Shown here piece after piece: positions 17,449 through 25,315 of a DNA stretch of 64,000 nucleotides; position 1 is the stretch's first letter; the number at the start of each line of letters is the position of its first letter. A model generated the notes under the pieces. It made no database searches. It saw only the letters and a list, made by a program, of their open reading frames with translations, and was not told where the DNA came from. The DNA is from Oleiagrimonas sp963747595. GTDB taxonomy: Bacteria > Pseudomonadota > Gammaproteobacteria > Xanthomonadales > Rhodanobacteraceae. Made by a program: the position numbers and the translations under genes. Location: NCBI GenBank assembly GCA_963747595.1, contig CAVVFO010000002.1, positions 1,674,001-1,738,000 on the forward strand, in the 5' to 3' direction.

Positions 17449-18351
17449 TCAGGCTTGCGTCAGCAGCTGTTGCGCAAGCTGGCGCACAAAAGCGAGAAAA
17501 CGTTTCTGCACGGGATTCAGTGGACTGTCCGGTCGGTAAAGTGCATACAGCGTGACGTCCAGATGCAGTTTCAGCGGACGCCTTTGTACCCCGTTGCCAC
17601 CACCGCATCGCGCCGTGAAGGGGTCAACCAGCGCCAGGCCCTCGCCCTGCGCCACGAGTGCATACGCCAGCTGGTACGTCTGCACCCGAACCGATGTCCG
17701 CGGCGCGGGGGTCACCTTCGCCAGATGGCTTTGCAGCATGTTGCCCAATGCATCCTGTTCGGCGATCCCGATCATCCGCTGGCCCGCCAGCGCGCTGACC
17801 GGCAGAGGCTCTGCCAACTCCGCGTCCGGCCACCAGCCCGGTGGCGCGATCACCATGATCTGCCCATGACACAGATCCTTTTGGCGCAGATTCGGATGGC
17901 CGGTGTCCTGCAGCGTCAGTCCGATATCGGTCTCGTGGAGCATCAGCGACTCGCACATCACCACCGAGTGCTGGGTGAAGAGTTCGGCCGTGGTGTCCGG
18001 AATGGCCTCGCGCAACAGCACGGTTGCGGCGGGAACCAGGCGCTGCGCCAGCGCCGGCGTGCAGGTCACGCGCAGCGGATGACTTTCCGGGGAACTGAGA
18101 TTGGCCGTGAGACGCTGCAGATCGTGCACTTCCTGGATGATGTTCTCGATGCGGTGACGCAACAGCAGCGCCTGCTGCGTGGGTTGCAGCCGCCCGCGCA
18201 CCCGGCTGAACAACGTAAAGCCGAGCTGGTGCTCGGCTTGTTGCAGGGCCTTGCTGGCCGCCGGCTGCGAAATATTCAAAAGGTTTGCCGCTCCTGTCAG
18301 GCTGCCGGTGGTCAGCACGGCGTGGAACAACTCGATGTAACGTAGACGCAT
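17449..18351 (-). CDS. LysR-family transcriptional regulator
   Basis: 300 residues, the normal LysR length. The N-terminal winged HTH (YIELFHAVLTTGSLTGAANLLNISQPAASKAL, residues about 5-40) is intact, followed by a periplasmic-binding-protein-like effector domain (about 90-295). It is divergent from the DUF1611 gene, with 411 bases between starts, the classic arrangement for a LysR activator of the adjacent operon. The effector may be a D-amino acid or muropeptide-derived compound; this is inference. The gene is convergent with GH18 across about 106 bases. Confidence 0.9.
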   Translation of the reverse strand: MRLRYIELFHAVLTTGSLTGAANLLNISQPAASKALQQAEHQLGFTLFSRVRGRLQPTQQALLLRHRIENIIQEVHDLQRLTANLSSPESHPLRVTCTPALAQRLVPAATVLLREAIPDTTAELFTQHSVVMCESLMLHETDIGLTLQDTGHPNLRQKDLCHGQIMVIAPPGWWPDAELAEPLPVSALAGQRMIGIAEQDALGNMLQSHLAKVTPAPRTSVRVQTYQLAYALVAQGEGLALVDPFTARCGGGNGVQRRPLKLHLDVTLYALYRPDSPLNPVQKRFLAFVRQLAQQLLTQA

Positions 18352-18762
18352 GTCGAATTTTCACCTCTTGGCGCAATCGCGCATTCGCTTGGGAGATTCT
18401 GCATAAAGGCGCGTCGGCGTCATCGCTTCTGCGAGCGAGCCAGTCCAGGTCTGGTGGCGCCGGCACCCTGGCTGGTGGTCAAGACAATGGCCATCGGGCT
18501 ATGCGCGCGGCCGCGACCCGTTTGCGCATCATGCCGTTTGCGTCCACGTGTTCAGGCCCCTGTGTAAGTTACAGGAAACAGGCTCGCCAGCCGACTGCTG
18601 CCGTCCCTGCCTGCCGTACGTGCAGCGACCCGGGTCAGAGACTTCCACAACTTTCAGTTATGCAAAGTACCCGTCTTTTCATTGGCGGCGCGTGCCATCC
18701 GGTAATTATGCTCGACGTTGTGCCCTGGCGCGTAAACCGATGCCCGATGGAGCGAGTATTTC
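18352..18762. other. Divergent regulatory region between LysR and DUF1611 genes
   Basis: 411 bases without a supportable gene. It must contain the LysR and DUF1611 promoters and holds one copy of the 42-bp element (18645-18686) 76 bases before the DUF1611 start. A LysR site could not be distinguished by eye. Confidence 0.6.
18645..18686 (+). promoter_or_regulatory. 42-bp locus element, copy B (upstream of DUF1611/murK/murQ unit)
   Basis: CCACAACTTTCAGTTATGC, 12 variable bases, then TTTTCATTGGC. Similarity with copy A at 37117 continues past the element (GTAATTATGCTCGACGT here, GTGACTATGCTTCACGT there, at the same distance). AACT-TTC-AGTT within the first block is a perfect inverted repeat. 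Confidence 0.6.
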
Positions 18763-19809
18763 ATGGCGAACCGCAGCGATACGGCCTTGGCTGCTCACTG
18801 GGGCCCGCCTTACCTGTTGTACCTGGGCAGGGCAGTCGATGACCTGGCCATCAAGACAGCCAGAGGCCTGGCGTACTGGCGACCGGAGTGCTGCCTAGGC
18901 CAATACCGCAGCCCTGGCTGCAAACCGACGCTCGGCCTGCCGGACATGAGCATAGCGCAGGCCGCCGGAAAAGGCGCCGACACCATGGTAATTGGTGTTG
19001 CGAACGCCGGCGGCGTCATGGCGCCGGAGATCATTGCCGACACCATCACCGCCCTCGAGGCGGGTCTCAACGTGGCTGCGGGCCTGCACCAGCGGTTGCG
19101 GGATTGCCCGGACATCGTGGCTGCGGCCCGGCACAATGATCGCGCCCTGTTCGATGCCCGTGATTCCGCGCCGGGCATATCAGTCGGCACGGGGCGCCTG
19201 CGGCCCGGGCGACGGCTGCTGACGGTGGGAACGGATTGCTCGGTGGGCAAGATGTACACCGCCCTGGCCATCGAGCGTGCCGTGCGGCAGCGCGGCCACG
19301 CCGCGGATTTCCGCGCGACCGGCCAGACCGGCATTCTCATTGCCGGAGGTGGGGCGCCGATCGACGCGGTGATCGCCGATTTCATCTCCGGTGCGGCCGA
19401 ATGGGTTTCCCCTGCCCGCTCCGATGACGGCTGGGATATCATCGAAGGGCAGGGGTCGCTGTTTCATCCCTCCTACGCCGGGGTCTCGCTCGGCTTGCTG
19501 CATGGATCCCAGCCCGATGCGCTGGTGCTGTGCCACGAGCCCACCCGACAGCATATGCGTGGTCTGTCCGGTCGCCCGCTGCCCGAATTGAAACGGTGCC
19601 TGCAAGCCAACCTCGATGCCGCGCGATTGACCAGCCCGGCGGTCAAGGCAGCCGGCGTTGCGCTCGACACCTCGCGCATGGCACCGGCGGATGCCCTGGC
19701 CGTCTGCCGGCAGGTCGGCGAGGCGCTTGATCTGCCCTGCCAGGATCCAGTCATGATGGGTGTCGACGCCATCGTGGACAACCTGCTGGCGGACGTCGCC
19801 CGGTCGTGA
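18763..19809 (+). CDS. DUF1611 protein, DgcN-like D-glutamate N-acetyltransferase candidate
   Basis: 348 residues, usual length for DUF1611. The N-terminal half is the DUF1611_N domain (VIGVANAGGVMAPE, about 75-90). The C-terminal half begins with a P-loop, VGTDCSVGKMYTALAI (P-loop 155-163), and contains DIIEGQGSLFHPSYAGVSLGLLHGS. DgcN, a characterised member, acetylates D-glutamate as the first step of a D-Glu catabolic route whose second enzyme is an enolase-superfamily racemase. Here a related epimerase is encoded at 728. D-Glu is the second residue of the peptidoglycan stem, so the assignment makes biological sense, but it rests on family similarity. First gene of a plus-strand unit with two permeases, a sugar kinase and murQ. 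Confidence 0.75.
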   Translation: MANRSDTALAAHWGPPYLLYLGRAVDDLAIKTARGLAYWRPECCLGQYRSPGCKPTLGLPDMSIAQAAGKGADTMVIGVANAGGVMAPEIIADTITALEAGLNVAAGLHQRLRDCPDIVAAARHNDRALFDARDSAPGISVGTGRLRPGRRLLTVGTDCSVGKMYTALAIERAVRQRGHAADFRATGQTGILIAGGGAPIDAVIADFISGAAEWVSPARSDDGWDIIEGQGSLFHPSYAGVSLGLLHGSQPDALVLCHEPTRQHMRGLSGRPLPELKRCLQANLDAARLTSPAVKAAGVALDTSRMAPADALAVCRQVGEALDLPCQDPVMMGVDAIVDNLLADVARS

Positions 19810-19939
19810 TTCTCCGGTGCGCATTGTTTTGCCACGCCGATTCTCGGCACGCTGAATCAGCCAACCAGACTTTCGTGGCCTGTTGCATCGCTTGATGGCC
19901 CATCCAATTTCGACGCCCATATCCAAAGGAACGCAATCC

Positions 19940-21325
19940 GTGCAAGCACATCTCTCCAGCCAGGAGTCGACTGGCGGAAAAACCTCGTCCATGCAGGATT
20001 CCGCCGGCTACCGCCAAGAGCTCGAACGCACGCTCGGCCTGCGGCATTTACTGGTTTACGGCATGATTTTCATGGTGCCGATCGCGCCCTGGGCCGTCTA
20101 CGGCTTCGTGTCGCGCGAGAGTTTCGGCATGGTGCCCCTGGTGTATCTGGTCGGCATTGTGGCGATGGTATTCACCGCGCTCAGTTACAAACAGCTGAGC
20201 AGCGCGTTTCCCGTTGCCGGCTCGGTATATTCATATGTGCAGCGTGGCTTGAATCCCTATCTGGGCTTTATCGCCGGCTGGATGATCCTTGCAGACTATC
20301 TGCTGATACCCGCGCTGATCTACGCCTTCTCGGCGAGTTGGCTGCGGGGACTGCTGCCGGGCGTGCCGGGCTTCGTCTGGATATTCGCTTTCGTTGTCAT
20401 CAATACGGCAGTCAACATCCTGGGGATCCGCCTGCAATCGCGCGCGAACTTCGTGCTGCTGATGATCGAGTTGGCCGCACTTGGCGTCTTCATCGCATTG
20501 GGCATCGATTTCGTCTTCGCGCAGGGCCTGGGTACAGGCGGCTGGTCGTGGGCACCGTTCTATCAGCCGCAACATCTGAACTGGAACTTCATCGCCACCG
20601 CCACGTCCATTGCGGCATTGAGCTTTCTCGGCTTCGACGCGATCAGCACGCTTGCCGAGGAAACCAAGAGGCCACGCAAGACCATCGGCAATGCCACCGT
20701 CCTGTCCCTGCTGCTGCTCGGCGCCATTTTCATGGTGCAGACATATCTGGCGGCGCTGGTGCATCCGGATTACGCCACCCTGGATGACAAGCTCGGTTTT
20801 TTTCAGATCGCGCGGCAAGTGGGTGGCAAGGGCCTGTATCTTGCCCTGATTCTGGTCAACGTGATCGCCGCAGGCGTCGCCAACGCACTGGCCGCGCAAT
20901 CGGCAATCGCGCGGATCCTGTATTCGATGGGGCGCGACCAGGTGCTGCCGTGTGCAAAATTTCTCTCGCATGTGCACCCGCGCTGGAAGACACCGGTCAA
21001 TGCCACCGTTCTTGTCGCAGTCTTGTCGCTGGTGTTGGCGCTGACGGTGCCGGAGGAGACAATTCTCAAGCTGGTCAATTTCGGTGCGCTGACCGCGTTC
21101 ATGCTGCTCAACGTCACGGTTTTCGTGTTTTTCTTCATCAAGCAGCGGCAGCGTCGGCAGGTTTTTCGCTATCTGGTCTTCCCGTTGCTGGGGCTGCTGA
21201 TCGTGGCGTTCGTGTGGTCGGGTTTCGATCGCACCACGTTCCTGTTCGGCGGCATCTGGCTTGTGGTTGGACTCTGTCTCGGGGCCGTGCGATACAAGCG
21301 TTTTGCTCCCCTTGCATTGCCATGA
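19940..21325 (+). CDS. APC-superfamily amino acid permease (1)
   Basis: About 461 residues from a GTG at 19940 with AAAGGA nine bases upstream; ATG at 19991 (MQDSAGYRQELERTLG) is an alternative, and an ATG at 19883 lacks a ribosome site. Around twelve hydrophobic segments start at HLLVYGMIFMVPIAPWAVYG, with the APC helix-1 region and the conserved FLGFDAISTLAEET in the middle (helix 6-8). The family includes amino-acid/polyamine proton symporters. It sits between the DUF1611 gene and another APC permease, so D-Glu, L-Ala-Glu dipeptide or another peptidoglycan-derived amino acid is a reasonable substrate guess; the sequence alone does not tell. Confidence 0.85.
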   Translation: MQAHLSSQESTGGKTSSMQDSAGYRQELERTLGLRHLLVYGMIFMVPIAPWAVYGFVSRESFGMVPLVYLVGIVAMVFTALSYKQLSSAFPVAGSVYSYVQRGLNPYLGFIAGWMILADYLLIPALIYAFSASWLRGLLPGVPGFVWIFAFVVINTAVNILGIRLQSRANFVLLMIELAALGVFIALGIDFVFAQGLGTGGWSWAPFYQPQHLNWNFIATATSIAALSFLGFDAISTLAEETKRPRKTIGNATVLSLLLLGAIFMVQTYLAALVHPDYATLDDKLGFFQIARQVGGKGLYLALILVNVIAAGVANALAAQSAIARILYSMGRDQVLPCAKFLSHVHPRWKTPVNATVLVAVLSLVLALTVPEETILKLVNFGALTAFMLLNVTVFVFFFIKQRQRRQVFRYLVFPLLGLLIVAFVWSGFDRTTFLFGGIWLVVGLCLGAVRYKRFAPLALP

Positions 21326-21465
21326 AGACAGCAACGGATGCCCGAGAGGCTTTTTCGGCGCAACGTTCGGAGCATCATCCAGACCATCGCGAGCTTTCAG
21401 CTCGGGAAAACCCGTACGCGCATCAACGCAGAAATGGCGGATTTTCGTATTGAAGGAGCCCTTGA

Positions 21466-23112
21466 TTGAATCTCGATGAGAAAAAATCCCCTGCAGGATT
21501 CAGAAAAGAACTGGGCCTGTTTTCACTCCTCGCCATGAGCCTGGGGACCGTCATCGGTTCCGGATGGCTGCTGCTGCCCAGTGTGGTGGCCTCGAGCGCC
21601 GGTCCCGCAAGCCTGGTCTCCTGGGTCATCGCCGGGGTGATCATGCTGATCGTGTGCATGGTCTACGCGGAGCTGGGCGCGGCCTGGCCGGCAGCCGGTG
21701 CCGTGGCGCTGTATCCGCGACTCTCCCACGGCAGCTTCACGGGACACATCGCCGGATGGGCGGCGTTCGTTTCATACGTCATCATCCCGTCCGCCGAGGC
21801 TGTGGCCGTCACCCGCTACTCTGCGGCCTACGTCCCCGCGTTCACCGACGCATCGCGACACCTGACCGGCTCCGGCATGCTGTTCGGCATCGCCATCCTC
21901 GCCGTGCTCGGACTGCTCAATTACGTGGGGGTGAAATACCTGGGCATTTTCCAGAACTGGGTCACCAGCCTGAAATATGTCCCCATCCTGCTGTTCCTCA
22001 TCGGCGGAGGGCTGTTCCTGTTCAAGCCGGAGAACTTCTCGGCCTTCGGCGGCTTCATGCCTTATGGCGGCTCCAGCCTGTTTCTGGGAACGGCGAGCAC
22101 CGTGTTCGCCTATGTCGGATTCCGCCAGGCCCTGGATTTCGGCGCCGAGGCCAAGAATCCGGGCCGGGATCTGCCCATCGCGCTGTTCGCCACCATCATT
22201 CTGGCGATGATCACCTACCTCCTTGTCGCGCTGGTCTTCATCGGCGGCATCGACTGGGCCCACCTGACACAATTTGGTGTCAGCAGGGGCGACTGGCACT
22301 CGTTGTCGAAGTTGCCGGCACCGCTCTACAACATCCTGATCGCGGGCGGCATGGGGGTGATCGGCTTCCTGATCTTCATCGACGGCATCGTCTCCCCCAA
22401 CGGACCGAACGCCACGAACGTCGGTTCCGTGCCGCGCGTGCTGTATGCCATGGCCGAAAACAACAGCATGCCGCTGATTTTCCTGCGTCTGAACGAGCGG
22501 TTGGGCACGCCGGGGTGGGGGCTGTTCATTTGCTTCCTCATCGAGGTCGGCTTCCTGCTGCTCTCGCGCGGCGGTTATGGTGAACTGATCGCGGCCATCA
22601 ACGTGGCCTTCATGGTCGCCTACGCCATGGGCCCGGTCTCCAACGGCGGCCTGCGCAAGATCGCCCCCGACACCCGGCGGCCTTACCGCGTCCCGCTGAA
22701 CGGCATCGTCAGTCCGCTGGCGTTCGTGCTGTCATCCCTGCTGCTGTTCTGGAGCAGGTGGCCCCTGACCGGCGAGACGCTTGGCATCCTGTTTGTGGGT
22801 GTGCTGATCTACATCGGCTACGGCTTCATGGGCCGGGTGGATCTCAAGACCGTGCGGTACGGACTTTGGCTGATCACCTATCTGCTGGCGATGGCCCTGC
22901 TCTCCTTCCTCGGCGACGCCCATTTCGGCGGCATCGGTGTACTGCCGTTCGGCTGGGATTTCCTCATCGTGGCCGCGGTCAGCCTGATCCTCTATTACTG
23001 GGGCGTCCGGCAATCCCTGGACTTCCACCGCGATATCGGGTCTTGCGCCGAAAGCGATGCCGAAGCCCGCCAGAACGCAGTGCGCCGCGCTCGCGGCGAA
23101 CGCCATACATGA
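21466..23112 (+). CDS. APC-superfamily amino acid permease (2)
   Basis: 548 residues from a TTG at 21466 preceded by GAAGGAG. About twelve to fourteen membrane segments; the first carries the APC signature LLAMSLGTVIGSGWLLLPSVVAS. The middle has YVGFRQALDFGAEAKNPGRDLP and the C-terminal tail after residue 520 is polar. It is distinct from the permease just upstream (longer, no obvious recent duplication). Position before the MurK-like kinase and murQ suggests uptake of a peptidoglycan-derived compound; since APC proteins normally carry amino acids, sugar transport is more likely the job of the SSS protein at 32070. The 140 bases before it hold no obvious terminator. Confidence 0.85.
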   Translation: MNLDEKKSPAGFRKELGLFSLLAMSLGTVIGSGWLLLPSVVASSAGPASLVSWVIAGVIMLIVCMVYAELGAAWPAAGAVALYPRLSHGSFTGHIAGWAAFVSYVIIPSAEAVAVTRYSAAYVPAFTDASRHLTGSGMLFGIAILAVLGLLNYVGVKYLGIFQNWVTSLKYVPILLFLIGGGLFLFKPENFSAFGGFMPYGGSSLFLGTASTVFAYVGFRQALDFGAEAKNPGRDLPIALFATIILAMITYLLVALVFIGGIDWAHLTQFGVSRGDWHSLSKLPAPLYNILIAGGMGVIGFLIFIDGIVSPNGPNATNVGSVPRVLYAMAENNSMPLIFLRLNERLGTPGWGLFICFLIEVGFLLLSRGGYGELIAAINVAFMVAYAMGPVSNGGLRKIAPDTRRPYRVPLNGIVSPLAFVLSSLLLFWSRWPLTGETLGILFVGVLIYIGYGFMGRVDLKTVRYGLWLITYLLAMALLSFLGDAHFGGIGVLPFGWDFLIVAAVSLILYYWGVRQSLDFHRDIGSCAESDAEARQNAVRRARGERHT

Positions 23113-23182
23113 TCTGCTCGCGCGAACATTCCGCCGCCATCCACCATGAGCAAAATTCGCCTCGAGGAATGAGATTGACCGT

Positions 23183-24154
23183 ATGGGAATGATTCTCGCC
23201 GTCGATGTGGGCAGGACGGGGTGCCGCGCCGCACTCTGGGAAAACAGTGACCCGGTCGCCGTGGGTACAGCAAAAAGCGAGGGCAGTATCGGCCTGACGG
23301 CGCCCGACGGCGCGATCGTCACTGATGCAGTTGTGCGCGCCCTTGCCGGGCCGTTGCTGCAGAACGCCGGCCAAAGCGAGATCGATGCTGTCGGGATCGG
23401 TGTTCCCGGTGGCCTGATGGCGCGGGATGCAGCCCTCGAGCTGGCCGAAGGCCTGCTCACATCCTTGCCCGCCCGATCGGTCGCTGTGACCAGCGACGCC
23501 GTGACATCGCACGCCGGTGCCTTTTCCGGCGCGCCAGGAGTGGTGCTGGCAGCAGGAACCGGTGCGGTGGCGATCGCCCTGGGGCAGAAAGGCCGGTTTC
23601 GCCGAATTGATGGATGGGGCCCATGGCTGGGCGACGAAGGCAGCGGCGCATGGATCGGTCTGCGGGGCCTGCGCGCCGCCGCGCGCGCGCAAGATGGGCG
23701 CGGGCCGGCCACGGAGCTGCAGGCAATGGCCCTGACACGGCTCGGTCCACTGGAGCAACTGGCCGTGAGACTGTCTGCCGAGCAGAATCCGGCACGCATC
23801 GCTGCAAGCTTCGCACCTGCCGTGGCGCACGCAGCCGGGCAAGGGGATCGCATTGCGCTGCAGATAATTCAGGATGCGGCTGTTGCCTTGTCGGAGCTGC
23901 TGATCACGGGCGCCAGAGCGCTGCACGAGTCCGGCCCCGTACCAGTCGCCATCATTGGCGGGTTGACAAAGATGGGGCATGTGTTGCTCGAGCCGTTGCA
24001 CAAAGAGCTCGCCCGCAGCGAGAGACCGGTGCAGATAACCCAAGTGCAAGGGACATCGCTCGATGGCGCGCGGCGAATTGCCATGTCCACCCGCCTCATC
24101 CACGAACCGTTGATCCTGCGGGCCGGCAAGATGCCCGACTTTCCCCACCTCTGA
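23183..24154 (+). CDS. murK: BadF/BadG-type amino-sugar kinase, MurK/NagK-like
   Basis: 323 residues of the ASKHA fold. Phosphate-1 motif DVGRTGCRAALW (8-19), catalytic Asp105 in VTSDAVTSHAG, adenosine motif AAGTGAVAIA (124-133) and GWGPWLGDEGSGAWIG (144-159), the signature of the GlcNAc/MurNAc kinase branch. Clostridial MurK phosphorylates both MurNAc and GlcNAc; the Tannerella pathway uses a MurK before MurQ. With murQ starting 46 bases downstream, MurNAc 6-kinase is the best call, and dual GlcNAc activity would also serve the GH20 product. This replaces the phosphorylating PTS transporter MurP, of which I see none. The gene symbol rests on context plus motif. Confidence 0.85.
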   Translation: MGMILAVDVGRTGCRAALWENSDPVAVGTAKSEGSIGLTAPDGAIVTDAVVRALAGPLLQNAGQSEIDAVGIGVPGGLMARDAALELAEGLLTSLPARSVAVTSDAVTSHAGAFSGAPGVVLAAGTGAVAIALGQKGRFRRIDGWGPWLGDEGSGAWIGLRGLRAAARAQDGRGPATELQAMALTRLGPLEQLAVRLSAEQNPARIAASFAPAVAHAAGQGDRIALQIIQDAAVALSELLITGARALHESGPVPVAIIGGLTKMGHVLLEPLHKELARSERPVQITQVQGTSLDGARRIAMSTRLIHEPLILRAGKMPDFPHL

Positions 24155-24200
24155 TACCCGACGCACCATAAAAAAGACTTACGACACAGGACACGATCCC

Positions 24201-25121
24201 ATGACTGGCGAGACAGACACGGAAAAGCTGCACACGTTATCCACCGAATCGGTGTATGCCGCAGGCCTCGAAGATCTCGACCTGCGCCCCTTGTCCGAAA
24301 TCCTCGGGCTGCTCATTGACACCCAGGGCACGGCATCATCAGCCGTTCGCAATGCCGTTCCGCAGCTCACGGCCGTCGCCGAGGAAGTCGCCGAAAGATT
24401 TGCGCGCGGCGGCCGCTTGTTCTACGTCGGTGCCGGCACCTCCGGCCGTCTGGCGGTGCTGGACGCCGTGGAGTGCGTGCCCACCTTCAACACCTCCCCG
24501 GAGCTGGTGGTCGGAATCATGGCGGGGGGGCAAAAGGCATTCACTCTGGCGGTCGAAGGCGCCGAAGACGACGCTGCCGCCGGTGCCGCGGACCTGCAGT
24601 CACACCGGTTGCAGGCGGACGACACGGTCATCGGAATCAGTGCCTCGGGCCGCACTCCATACGTCATGGGCGCACTGCGCTATGCGCGGGATGTCGGCGC
24701 CTATACGGCGGCGATCGTGAACAATCCACACAGTTCCATGGCGGACCTGGCGGATACCCGCATCGAACTGCTCACGGGTCCGGAGGTCATTTCCGGCTCG
24801 ACACGCATGACCGCCGGAACGGCACAGAAAATCACCCTCAATGCCTTGTCCACTGCAGTCATGATACGGATAGGCAAGACCTACGGCCCGTACATGGTTG
24901 ACCTGCGCGCGACCAATGCCAAGCTGCGACAGCGGGCAGCGCGTATCGTGCATCAGATCACGGGAGAAGAGGAACAGACTGCCGCAGAGGCGCTGCACAA
25001 GGCGGACGGGCGGGTCAAGGTTGCAGTCGTCAGCATATTGCTGGATTGCAGCATCGAGGAGGCCGAACGCCGGCTTCAGCAGGCCGACGGCCGCGTGCGC
25101 AGTGCACTGGCAGACAGTTGA
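24201..25121 (+). CDS. murQ: N-acetylmuramic acid 6-phosphate etherase
   Basis: 306 residues, standard MurQ length, SIS fold. The signature YVGAGTSGRLAVLDAVECVPTFNT includes the catalytic Glu of the family, and SGSTRMTAGTAQKITLNALSTA is the second conserved block. The enzyme splits the lactyl ether of MurNAc-6-phosphate into GlcNAc-6-phosphate and D-lactate in the cytoplasm. The ATG at 24201 follows AGGA. It is the last gene of the plus-strand unit, and the D-lactate dehydrogenase for its by-product is encoded in the convergent operon at 30253. nagA/nagB, needed to continue from GlcNAc-6-phosphate, are not in the window. Confidence 0.96.
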   Translation: MTGETDTEKLHTLSTESVYAAGLEDLDLRPLSEILGLLIDTQGTASSAVRNAVPQLTAVAEEVAERFARGGRLFYVGAGTSGRLAVLDAVECVPTFNTSPELVVGIMAGGQKAFTLAVEGAEDDAAAGAADLQSHRLQADDTVIGISASGRTPYVMGALRYARDVGAYTAAIVNNPHSSMADLADTRIELLTGPEVISGSTRMTAGTAQKITLNALSTAVMIRIGKTYGPYMVDLRATNAKLRQRAARIVHQITGEEEQTAAEALHKADGRVKVAVVSILLDCSIEEAERRLQQADGRVRSALADS

Positions 25122-25268
25122 GACCCGCGTCTGCAGAGCAAGCCCCGCAAAACCGATTACTCGCAACCGTCGCCAAAAACACGCACAGGGCCTTCAGGTG
25201 CAGCATGCAGATGCATGCATCCCGTGACGACCTGATTGGCGATAAGGCCGCAACCGCCCGAACCCACG

Positions 25269-25306
25269 AACGACGAGCTGCCAGGCTTTCCCGGAAGCTC
25301 GTCGTT
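25269..25306. terminator. Hairpin between convergent murQ and GH20 genes
   Basis: AACGACGAGCT (25269-25279) pairs with AGCTCGTCGTT (25296-25306) around a 16-base loop. No T-run follows on either side, so it is a weak bidirectional terminator candidate, supported mainly by its position between two converging operons. Confidence 0.4.
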
Positions 25307-25315
25307 GCTGGTTTC

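Noticed and set aside
18763..25121. Recent horizontal island covering the murQ unit
   Set aside because: No integrase, tRNA border, transposase or marked composition change seen; the locus looks settled by eye, though no composition calculation was made.
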